A stretch of 64,000 nucleotides of DNA from Sphingomonas sp. NFR04 (GTDB lineage: Bacteria; Pseudomonadota; Alphaproteobacteria; Sphingomonadales; Sphingomonadaceae): NCBI RefSeq assembly GCF_900114095.1, contig NZ_FORV01000008.1, forward strand, positions 1 through 64,000. Direction: 5' to 3'. The position numbers and the translations under genes are program-made. Positions 52,701-60,435 of the stretch are shown in pieces. How positions within the stretch are numbered: position 1 is the first letter of the stretch; every line of letters begins with the position of its first letter. Under the pieces are notes generated by a model that worked only from the letters and a program-made list of their open reading frames with translations, did no database searches and was not told the DNA's origin.

Positions 52701-53366
52701 TTAGAACCAGCTGGCGATCTGATCCAATGGTTTGCGCTCCAGTGCCGCTGCCGGCACGGTCGCATCGGGCGCGGGATGGCCGGTGACGATCAGCATGACC
52801 GGCCGCTCATGCTCGGGCCGCCGGCACAGCCGGTTGAGGAAGCGCGCCGGCGTGGCGGTGTGGACCAGCGTCGCCAGGCCCGCCATGTGCAGGGTGGTCA
52901 GCAGCAGGCCGCAGGCCAGGCTCACGCTTTCAGTGACATGCGGGTTGGGGAAGCGATCGGTCTCGTTCGCCTTGGTCTGGCCAAAGGCGACGATGATCCA
53001 GGGCGCGATCTCCAGATAGGGCTTGTCGGCCGTGGTGCCGAGATCGCGTATCAACCCCTGCCACTCGCTGCCGCCGATGCCGCCGTAGAAGTTGCGTTCT
53101 TCCTCTTCCACCGCCACGCGCAGCGCGGTCTTGGCGCCGGGCGCGGCAAGCGCTGCGAAATGCCAGGGCTGGCGATTGGCGCCGTTCGGCGCCGTGGCGG
53201 CGGCAGCGATCGCGGTTTCGATGATCGCACGCGGCACGGGTGCCGCCGAGAAGCTCCGGCAGCTGTGGCGCGTCGCCATCCGCTCGCAAAAGGCTGCGGC
53301 GTTTGCGATCCGCGCGTCGTCGGGCAGATCGATGTCAGGATTCCAAGGCCGCATATCTGGTTTCAT
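52701..53366 (-). CDS. Nitroreductase-family flavoprotein
   Basis: 221 residues from the ATG at 53366. It has an FMN-binding nitroreductase fold: RHSCRSFSAAPVPRAIIETA, then APNGANRQPWHFAAL, and a C-terminal VHTATPARFLNRLCRRPEHE. Probably an NAD(P)H-dependent oxidoreductase; the natural substrate is unknown. A TTG six codons earlier and an ATG four codons later are alternative starts; none has a strong ribosome-binding site. It sits 42 bases downstream of the DUF3052 gene and 9 bases before DUF418 in the minus-strand run. Confidence 0.83.
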   Translation of the reverse strand: MKPDMRPWNPDIDLPDDARIANAAAFCERMATRHSCRSFSAAPVPRAIIETAIAAAATAPNGANRQPWHFAALAAPGAKTALRVAVEEEERNFYGGIGGSEWQGLIRDLGTTADKPYLEIAPWIIVAFGQTKANETDRFPNPHVTESVSLACGLLLTTLHMAGLATLVHTATPARFLNRLCRRPEHERPVMLIVTGHPAPDATVPAAALERKPLDQIASWF

Positions 53367-53408
53367 AGAGGAAATCGGCGACAAGGTCGCCCACGGTGCG
53401 GCACTTGT

Positions 53409-53849
53409 CTATTCGGTTCTTGTGCGGAGCTGCGGGGATGTCGAGCTTTTTTCCGTTACCTCCGCAGCACGAGGGGTAAGCTTCACGCCGGACCAACCCT
53501 CGAAAGCGCAGCGGTCGCGCGCCTCCCAGCCGTGCGCGGCGGCGACATCGGCGACGGTATTTTCCCGCAGCTCGGAGGCACCTTCCTGATCGGGCCACGA
53601 CACCCAGCAAAAGCCGTTGCTGGCGAGCAGGCCGCGCAACGCGCCCAGTTCGCGTTCGAGATGGTCACGCCGGGAGGCGAAGAGGTGCACGCCCTGTACC
53701 CCGTCCGTGGCACATCCCATTTCTTCCAGTGCGGCGCGTTCCGGCGCGATCGCGGCGCGCACCGCCGCGGGCATGTCGTGAAACCACACGCGCATGCCGG
53801 GCTTGAAGCCCAGCCGCGTCGCCATCGGGGTGCCAGAACGCTGTTCCAT
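53409..53849 (-). CDS. DUF3052 family protein
   Basis: 146 residues. The family start MATRLGFKPGMRVWFHDMPA, the central VHLFASRRDHLERELGALRG and the ending WVSWPDQ ... ENTVADVAAAHG ... WSGVKL are clear DUF3052 features. The role is unknown; the domain recalls the substrate-free core of SAM-dependent methyltransferases without a convincing SAM motif. It lies 68 bases after the HisKA_2 kinase gene on the same strand. Confidence 0.82.
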   Translation of the reverse strand: MEQRSGTPMATRLGFKPGMRVWFHDMPAAVRAAIAPERAALEEMGCATDGVQGVHLFASRRDHLERELGALRGLLASNGFCWVSWPDQEGASELRENTVADVAAAHGWEARDRCAFEGWSGVKLTPRAAEVTEKSSTSPQLRTRTE

Positions 53850-53917
53850 CGTGTCGCCGCCCTCCTTGGATCAGCCTACAGGATGCGCCGGATCGGCGCC
53901 AGCGGCCTTGATCGCGA

Positions 53918-54949
53918 TCAGGCGACCGGGTGCACCGCCCTGTCGATCGGGATGTTGCGCAGCTCCACCAGCGTGCCGGGCCGGCCGGGAACGATCCGCA
54001 GCTCCGCATCCATGCCCTGCGCCAGGTTCCGCGCGATCCGCAGACCCAGGCTGTCGACTTCGGCAAGGTCGAAGCTCTCCGCCACCCCCGCGCCATCGTC
54101 GCGGATCGACAGCGACAGCCGGTCGCCTTGCGCGCAGACCTGGACGAGGATGGTGCCGGTCTCACGATCGGCGAAGCCATGCTCGATGGCGTTGGCGATC
54201 CCTTCGGCGACGATCAGCGCCAGCGGAATGGCGCGGTCGGGCGGCAACAGCAGCGCGCTGTTGGCTTCCACCACATGGCGGATGCTGGGCTTGCCGCTGC
54301 TTTCGGCCAGATCCTCGACGAGCGCGGTGATGAAGGCATCGAGCGCAAGCGGCTCGCCGCGGCTGCCGTAGAGCCGCCGCTGGATGCGGCCGATCAGCTG
54401 GAGCTTGGCGGCGGCATCGCCGATCGCGCGCTTGGCCTCGCCATCGGCGACCCCGCGCCGCTGGAGCGCCAGCATCGCGCCGACCATCTGGAGGTTGTTC
54501 GAGACCCGGTGCTGCAATTCCTCGAACAGGATCTCGGTCCGCGCGGCAAGGCTGGCGCTGCGCTCCCGCTCGACCATCAGCCGGGCATTGGCGAGCTGCA
54601 TCCAGTGAACGAGCAGGATGTCGACCGTCACCACGCCGACATAGAAGAGCAGCGCCACCGGCGTCCCCCGCGCCAGCGCGAAGCTGTAGAGCGGGGGGAT
54701 GAAGAAATACCAGGCGAGCAGCGCGCACAGCACCGCCGCCACGATCCCCGGACCGCGGCCGAACAGGAACGAGGCGAGGATCACCGCCGGGAAGAAGGTG
54801 AGGTACGGAAAGCCCGGCGGGAAGAAGGGATCGAGCACCAGCCGCAGCCACCAGGCGACGACGCAGAACCCCAAGGTGATCGCATAGGCCAGCGGCCGCC
54901 GCTTCTCGAGCAGGGGCAGATGTTCCAGCGTCCGATGGTAGGAGTTCAT
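53918..54949 (-). CDS. Membrane histidine kinase with DUF4118 and HisKA_2 domains
   Basis: 343 residues. Four membrane helices in about 20-118 form a DUF4118 (KdpD-like) sensor (LTFFPAVILASFLFGRGPGI). Phospho-acceptor His147 lies in LFEELQHRVSNNLQMVGAML, typical of HisKA_2/HWE-type kinases. The ATPase domain has IANAIEHGF, DDGAG and GLRIA. Such kinases in alphaproteobacteria often feed the PhyR general stress pathway, but no phyR, nepR or sigma gene is here. The start at 54949 excludes a long antisense-type extension. Confidence 0.87.
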   Translation of the reverse strand: MNSYHRTLEHLPLLEKRRPLAYAITLGFCVVAWWLRLVLDPFFPPGFPYLTFFPAVILASFLFGRGPGIVAAVLCALLAWYFFIPPLYSFALARGTPVALLFYVGVVTVDILLVHWMQLANARLMVERERSASLAARTEILFEELQHRVSNNLQMVGAMLALQRRGVADGEAKRAIGDAAAKLQLIGRIQRRLYGSRGEPLALDAFITALVEDLAESSGKPSIRHVVEANSALLLPPDRAIPLALIVAEGIANAIEHGFADRETGTILVQVCAQGDRLSLSIRDDGAGVAESFDLAEVDSLGLRIARNLAQGMDAELRIVPGRPGTLVELRNIPIDRAVHPVA

Positions 54950-55061
54950 TGCCACCCGTTGCCCCAGTCCTGACCCGCAAACGCGGCATCGCCCCCCAGG
55001 GAATGGAGCGGCCAAGCGACTATCCTCATCGTTCAGAAACAGTGCAGACGCAAGCGCTCCG

Positions 55062-57974
55062 TCACCGTTCCACGATGAGCCGAACGGTGGTGCCGATCGG
55101 CGCGCCGCGGCGCACCTCCAGCGTGCCGCGAAGTGCCGCGGCGCGTTCGTGCATGCCCTTGAGGCCGTAATGCCCCGGGCGCTCGCCGGCGGCGGCGACG
55201 TCCGGCGGGATACCGCGGCCCTGATCGTCGATCTCGATCCGCAGCCGGCCGTCGCGGCTGTCCACCCGCACCTGCGCGAGCAGCGTCCCCGCATGGCGAC
55301 GGACGTTCGCCAAGGCCTCCTGCACGATGGCGAGGATCTGTTCGAGCTCCTCGGGAGAGAAGCGCAGCGGCGGCCCCTCGCGGGTGACGGTGACGAGCAG
55401 GCCTTCCTCTTCGAGATAGCGGGCGAGCTCGTCGATCAGCGGCTGCGGATCGCCGGGCCCGGTGATGCGGCGGAGCGCCAGCACCCGGTCGCGCGCCTCC
55501 ATCATCACGTCGTCGGCGCGTTCCAGCGCGCTGTCGATCAGCGTCTGCGCCTTGGAGCCCGGCTCGGTGGCATAGGCGGCGGCCTGGAAGCGCAGCATCA
55601 GCCCCTGCATGCTCTGGAGCAGCGTGTCGTGCAGCTCGCGGGCGATGCGCTCGCGCTCGGCGAGCTGGGCTTCGGCGCGGGCGCGGGTGCGGGCGATCTG
55701 CTCGCGCAGCCGCCAGGCATAGAGCAGCCACAGCAGGCCCGCGCCGGCGCCGATCGCCAGCAGCCGGAACCACCAGGTCTGGTAGAAATGCGGGGCGATG
55801 GTGACGGTGACGGTCGCGCCTTCGCGATTCCATACCCCGTCATTGTTGGCGGCGATCACCTGGAAGCGCCAGCTGCCGGGGCCGAGATTGGCATAATAGG
55901 CCTCGCGCGCGGTGCCCGCATCGATCCAGTCGCGGTCGACGCCGATCAGCCGGTAGCGGAAGTGCACCCGCTCCGCCTCGGCAAGGCTCAGCGCGGTATA
56001 GGCGATCCGCAGGTTGGCGGTGCCGGCGGGGAGCGCGACGTCGTGCGGTTCGGCATAGCTCCGGTCGTTCGCAGTCAGCCGCAGGATCGCCACCGGGGGC
56101 GGCAGCGGGTTGTGGACGATGCGTGCGGGATCGATCCAGCCGATGCCGACATTGTCCGCCACCCAGATGCGGCCGTCGCCACCACGGACGGCGGTGGTTT
56201 TCGGCGAGCCCTGCTGCGCGACGCCGGGAAGGCCGTCGGCGGCGGTGAAGAGCTGGCGCTGCAGCGGTGCATGCGGATCCGCGAACGCCGCGTCGAGGGC
56301 AGCCTTGCTGGTCTGCACCAGCCCGCGCACGCCGTTGATCCACACCGTCCCGCCCGGTGCCTGCACGATGCCGGTGATGCCGCCGAACTCGGGCACGCGG
56401 CTGTCCGGCAGGGCTCGCAGGCGCCCCTGTTCGAGGCGGGCAAGCCCGAGTTCGCCGCCGACCAGCGTGCCCGCAGGGCCGACCGACACCAGCGCGATGC
56501 TCCCGACCCGATCACCCGCGATGGCGTGGAGCCCGGTCTGGTCGCGTCGATACAGGCGATCCAGTCCGTAGAACCAGTTGCCCCCGCCGGCGCCGGATGC
56601 GGTGTAGAGGCGGTTTGCCGGCTGGTCGGTGGCGCCGATCGCGCGCCACCGGCGCCCCGCCAGCTGGAACACGCCGACATCCGCGACCGATATCCACTGC
56701 GTCTCTCCCTGCCGTGCCCAGGTGGCGGCCGGGCCGGGAAGCGGTGGTGCTGGTAACGTGGCGAAGTTGCCGCCGTGCAGCCGCACCAGCCTGTCCTGCA
56801 GAGACACGATCAGGTCGGCGCCATCGGCTTCGAGCATGGCGATCGCCTGGTCGAAGCGGCGCAGCCACCGCAACGGCTCGCCGGGACGGGCGCGGTAGAG
56901 ATTGTGCGGGTTGGCGGCGTAGACGGTGCCGTCCTGCGTCACCGCGAGCTCGAAGCCGCCGAGCACAGTGTCGTCGACGCGCAGTGCAGCGGCGGCGCTG
57001 ACCGGTCGCAGCCGGAACAGCCCCAGATTGGTGCCAATCCAGAGATTGGCCTCGCGGTCCTCGAGCAGCGGCACTGCGACGAGCGAGGGCAGGCCCTGCT
57101 TGGTGGTGAGGCGGGTGAAGGCCGGGGCGGCATTCCCCGGATTGCGGGTCTGGAGCACACCGCCGGCGAACAGAGTCCGCCAAAGCGCGCCGTCGCGGGT
57201 GAAGCCCATTCGATCGGCGGCGGGTGGGTGCATGCCCGCCGCCAGCGGTGCGATCCGGATGCCCGACGCGCCGGAGGCGGGGGAATGCGCGGGATCTCCG
57301 GAGGCCCAGACCTGCCCGTCGGGTGCCACGGCGAGGCGGGCACGATACAGGCTGCGCGCGACGGGCAGAAAGCGGCGCGCGCCGGGGCGAAGCACGCGAA
57401 TGTCCGATTCTGTCGCGATCCAGATCGCGCCGTCGCGACCCGCGACGACGCTGGCGGCTCTGCCCGCGGGCATGCCTTGGTCGGCGCCTACCCGCACGAT
57501 ACCGGCAGCGCCGAGGCGGAACAGCCCGCCTTCCACACCGGACATTGCCACCCAGACGGTACCGTCCGGTCCGCGCGCGAATTGCTCGACCGCTGCATTG
57601 GGCGCACCGAAGTTCGTCACCCGGCCGCCCTGCAAGCGCGAGACCTGTCCGTCGAAATGGCCGATCCACAGGCTGCCGTCCGGGTCGGCGAGCAGCGCGG
57701 TGATGTTGCGCGAGGCGAATCGGCCCGAGCGCGGCACCACCCGCTCGAAGGTGATGCCGTCGAACCGGTAGAGCCCGGCACCGGTGCCGAGATACAGGAA
57801 GCCGTCGCGCGCCTGGGCGAGTGCCCAGATGTCGGGCGGGGCGCCGTCGACCAGGTGCCAGGCGCGGAGGTTGTACTGGTCGATGCTGCGCTGGAGCGGC
57901 GCCTGCGCGATGGCGGGCGCGGCGGCGAGGATCGCCGGCACCAGCAGCATCGTCCGGGTTCGTCCGCGTCGCAT
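55062..57974 (-). CDS. Beta-propeller sensor histidine kinase (Reg_prop / Y_Y_Y / HisKA_3)
   Basis: 970 residues. Signal peptide or anchor about 1-24. Periplasmic two-component-regulator propeller repeats about 40-670 (DGSLWIGHFDGQVSRLQGG; DREANLWIGTNLGLFRL). Y_Y_Y domain about 675-745 (RVHFRYRLIGVDRDWIDAG). One membrane helix about 752-770. HisKA_3 dimerisation helix with His782 (ERIARELHDTLLQSMQGL) and an ATPase domain (ALANVRRHAG; DDQGRGIP; HYGLKGMHERA). This is the NarX-like type that normally pairs with a LuxR-type response regulator, but none is adjacent. In related bacteria such sensors often respond to carbohydrates. The ATG at 57974 has GAGGAGG upstream; 57950 is an alternative. Confidence 0.9.
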   Translation of the reverse strand: MRRGRTRTMLLVPAILAAAPAIAQAPLQRSIDQYNLRAWHLVDGAPPDIWALAQARDGFLYLGTGAGLYRFDGITFERVVPRSGRFASRNITALLADPDGSLWIGHFDGQVSRLQGGRVTNFGAPNAAVEQFARGPDGTVWVAMSGVEGGLFRLGAAGIVRVGADQGMPAGRAASVVAGRDGAIWIATESDIRVLRPGARRFLPVARSLYRARLAVAPDGQVWASGDPAHSPASGASGIRIAPLAAGMHPPAADRMGFTRDGALWRTLFAGGVLQTRNPGNAAPAFTRLTTKQGLPSLVAVPLLEDREANLWIGTNLGLFRLRPVSAAAALRVDDTVLGGFELAVTQDGTVYAANPHNLYRARPGEPLRWLRRFDQAIAMLEADGADLIVSLQDRLVRLHGGNFATLPAPPLPGPAATWARQGETQWISVADVGVFQLAGRRWRAIGATDQPANRLYTASGAGGGNWFYGLDRLYRRDQTGLHAIAGDRVGSIALVSVGPAGTLVGGELGLARLEQGRLRALPDSRVPEFGGITGIVQAPGGTVWINGVRGLVQTSKAALDAAFADPHAPLQRQLFTAADGLPGVAQQGSPKTTAVRGGDGRIWVADNVGIGWIDPARIVHNPLPPPVAILRLTANDRSYAEPHDVALPAGTANLRIAYTALSLAEAERVHFRYRLIGVDRDWIDAGTAREAYYANLGPGSWRFQVIAANNDGVWNREGATVTVTIAPHFYQTWWFRLLAIGAGAGLLWLLYAWRLREQIARTRARAEAQLAERERIARELHDTLLQSMQGLMLRFQAAAYATEPGSKAQTLIDSALERADDVMMEARDRVLALRRITGPGDPQPLIDELARYLEEEGLLVTVTREGPPLRFSPEELEQILAIVQEALANVRRHAGTLLAQVRVDSRDGRLRIEIDDQGRGIPPDVAAAGERPGHYGLKGMHERAAALRGTLEVRRGAPIGTTVRLIVER

Positions 57975-58136
57975 CGTTCGCCTATCGCCTCCTCGCGCCC
58001 CGTGCCCTGCGAAGGTCCGCGCGGCAAGGGCCTGCGCCCAAGCGTGCGGCAGGTACGATCCGGACCGCATGATCCGCATTGCACGGGGCGTGGAGAGCAT
58101 ATAGCCTCACTCGACCAGCACACGGGAAGACTCGCC

Positions 58137-58736
58137 ATGACGCTCGTGACGACCCCCTTGGATCGATTTTCGGTGATCAGCACCGGCACCGGCCCGGCCC
58201 GCGCGCTTTCCGCACTGTTCGGCGCGCCGCTGCGGGCCGACGCGCATCTCGATTATTCGGAAGCAACGCCGCGGCAGCGCAGCCTGTGGGCTGCCAAGCT
58301 CGACTCGGCGATCCTCCATGCCGAGCGGCCGGTGCTGCTGGTGGCGAACGGCGCGAGCTGCTTCGCGGCGACCTGGTGGGCGCGCCTCTCGCCGCGCGAC
58401 TATATCACCCGGGTTGCCGGCGCGCTGCTGATCGACCCGATCGCGGGGGAGGGCGATGCGGCGCATTTCGCCTCGCCCAAGATCCGGCTGCCCTTTCCCT
58501 CGCTCTTGCTCAGCGGCGACACGCCCGACGCAGCGATTGCCGAGCGGGTGCAGGCGCTCGCCACCGGCTGGGGCAGCGCCGTGGGCGGTATCCCGCAGTT
58601 GCCGCATGCCCGCCGCAGCGGCAGCCATTGGCAGGGCGCCCGCGATCTCGTCCTGCGGATGACCGCGGGCATCGTCGAGCGCCGCGCCCAGGCCGCCGAT
58701 GCACTGGCGGCAGTGCTGGCCCCCGAGCAGGACTGA
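58137..58736 (+). CDS. RBBP9/YdeN-type alpha/beta hydrolase with altered nucleophile motif
   Basis: 199 residues, the family length. HAERPVLLVANGASCFAATW occupies the nucleophile elbow. Most family members read H-S-L-G there, but this one reads N-G-A-S, so the usual Ser position holds Gly and a Ser lies two residues later. SGSHWQGARDLV carries the expected His. It may be an inactive or re-arranged hydrolase. GGGAAG lies about eight bases before the ATG. Divergent from the propeller kinase across 162 bases, and convergent with cphB (9 bases apart). Confidence 0.75.
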   Translation: MTLVTTPLDRFSVISTGTGPARALSALFGAPLRADAHLDYSEATPRQRSLWAAKLDSAILHAERPVLLVANGASCFAATWWARLSPRDYITRVAGALLIDPIAGEGDAAHFASPKIRLPFPSLLLSGDTPDAAIAERVQALATGWGSAVGGIPQLPHARRSGSHWQGARDLVLRMTAGIVERRAQAADALAAVLAPEQD

Positions 58737-58745
58737 ACTTAACGG

Positions 58746-59546
58746 TCAGTCCTTCTTGGAGAGGGGACGGCGTTGGTCGAGGTCGAACTCGTCGCCATGG
58801 CTGAGGACGTGCAGTCGCACATCGTGCATCGATAGCGTGCGCTCGGGGCTCGCCTCTGCGATGTTCGACCGGGTGACGCCCGAGCCGTCGACGATATAGA
58901 CTGCGCCAGCACCCGCGACGCGGAAGCAGCAGCCTTCCAGAACGATCGCGGTATCCTCGTCGATGCCGATGCCGAGCACGCGCGGGTTCTGCGCCACCGC
59001 GCCGAGCAGCCGGCCGATTCGGCCGCGCTCGGCGAAATGCTGATCGATGATCACGTCGCGGACCAGCCCCAGGCCCGGCGCCATGTGGAGGTCGCCGATC
59101 CGGTGCGATTCGGCGCTGGAGCCCTTCACCAGCATCGTCTCGCTCATGACCGACGCCCCCGCCGAGGTGCCCGCGATGACCCCGCCGCGGGCGTGGATGT
59201 CGCGCACCATCCGCTCGACCGGCGTGTCGCCGATCTGGCTGGAGATGCGCAGCTGGTCGCCGCCGGTGAAGAAGATGCCGGCGGCATCGTCGAACACCGA
59301 CTGGGTTTCCTGCTCCAGCGTCTCGCCGCGCTCATGAACGTAGAGCTCGACCAGATTGTCGACGCCGAGTGCGCCAAATGCCTTCTGATAGGCGGTAAAA
59401 TAGCCGTCAGGCTGGTGGCTGGCGACGGTGGCGATGACGAGCTTGCCGCCGTTCACCCGCCGCGCGACTTCCTTGAGGATGGTCTTGTCGCCTTCCTTGT
59501 CTTCGTGGCCGCCGATGATGATGAGCGGTCCGCCGGAATCAGCCAT
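58746..59546 (-). CDS. cphB: Cyanophycinase
   Basis: Breaks cyanophycin (multi-L-arginyl-poly-L-aspartate) into beta-Asp-Arg dipeptides. 266 residues, close to the characterised enzyme. Serine-peptidase (S51-like) nucleophile Ser128 in IAGTSAGAS; FFTGGDQLR and HQPDGYF are family motifs. Cytoplasmic: no signal peptide, unlike secreted cyanophycinases of some bacteria, so it acts on the cell's own reserve. Its start overlaps the isoaspartyl peptidase stop by eight bases. Confidence 0.93.
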   Translation of the reverse strand: MADSGGPLIIIGGHEDKEGDKTILKEVARRVNGGKLVIATVASHQPDGYFTAYQKAFGALGVDNLVELYVHERGETLEQETQSVFDDAAGIFFTGGDQLRISSQIGDTPVERMVRDIHARGGVIAGTSAGASVMSETMLVKGSSAESHRIGDLHMAPGLGLVRDVIIDQHFAERGRIGRLLGAVAQNPRVLGIGIDEDTAIVLEGCCFRVAGAGAVYIVDGSGVTRSNIAEASPERTLSMHDVRLHVLSHGDEFDLDQRRPLSKKD

Positions 59547-60435
59547 GCAACAAGTCCTTCAATTCGTCGCGGTGGACGCCCGCGCGCGGGGCATCGAGCC
59601 CATGGGAGTGGAGTGCCAGCGCGAAATGATCGCTGTTATGGGCGATGCCGAAGGCGCCCGAGCGTTCGATGACGATCGCCCCGGCTTCGCCGCCGACCCG
59701 TCCGAGCCGGGCGATGGCGTGCTCGGCCGCCTCGTTCGCCGAGCCGCCGCGTTCGAGCGCATGCATCACCTGCGCCGCCAGCATCGTCCGCAGGATCGCC
59801 TCGCCGTCGCCCGAAAAGGCGCAGCCGCCCAGCGTGTCGTCGGCATAGAGGCCCGCGCCGGGCACGGGGGAATCGCCGATCCGGCCGGGGTGCTTGCCCG
59901 GTAGGCCGCCGGTGGAGGTCGCCGCGGCGATCGCGCCGGTGGTGTCGATCGCGACGCAGCCGACGGTGTCGTGCGCCTTGCTGTTCTCCGAAGCGAGCGC
60001 CTCCGGAGAGAGCATGGTCTCGGGCTCTACCAGTTCGATGCCGTTGTCCGCCGCGAACCGCTCCGCGCCTGCGCCGGCGAGCAGCACCGGGCGAGCGGGC
60101 AGCATCGCGCGGGCGACGCTGATCGGGTTGCGGACGCGTCGCACCCCCGCGACGCCGCCAAGGTTTAGCTCGGTGCCTTCCATCAGCGCCGCGTCCATCT
60201 CGACCGTGCCGTCGCTGGTCAGCACCGATCCGAAGCCGGCGTTGAACACCGGATCGTCCTCCAGCACCCGCACCGCCGCCTCGGCCGCGAGCACCGCGCT
60301 GCCGCCCGCGCGCAGCACCGCCGCACCGGCTTCGGCGGCCGCAGCGGTCCCGGCGCGGTTGCGATCGTGGAGCGCCGGGTCGATCGTCTTGGCGCCGCCA
60401 TGGACGATGATCGCCCAGCGTGTGGCTTCAGGCAT
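59539..60435 (-). CDS. iaaA: Isoaspartyl peptidase / beta-aspartyl-arginine hydrolase
   Basis: Ntn-hydrolase that splits beta-Asp-Arg (the cyanophycinase product) to aspartate and arginine; relatives also have L-asparaginase activity. 298 residues. It self-cleaves before catalytic Thr157 (AHDTVGCVAID). WAIIVHGGAK at the N-terminus, GAGLYADDTLGGC and TGDGEAILR-like GDGEAILR are conserved. It overlaps cphA upstream and cphB downstream by eight bases each, completing the breakdown route inside one operon. Confidence 0.93.
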   Translation of the reverse strand: MPEATRWAIIVHGGAKTIDPALHDRNRAGTAAAAEAGAAVLRAGGSAVLAAEAAVRVLEDDPVFNAGFGSVLTSDGTVEMDAALMEGTELNLGGVAGVRRVRNPISVARAMLPARPVLLAGAGAERFAADNGIELVEPETMLSPEALASENSKAHDTVGCVAIDTTGAIAAATSTGGLPGKHPGRIGDSPVPGAGLYADDTLGGCAFSGDGEAILRTMLAAQVMHALERGGSANEAAEHAIARLGRVGGEAGAIVIERSGAFGIAHNSDHFALALHSHGLDAPRAGVHRDELKDLLHG

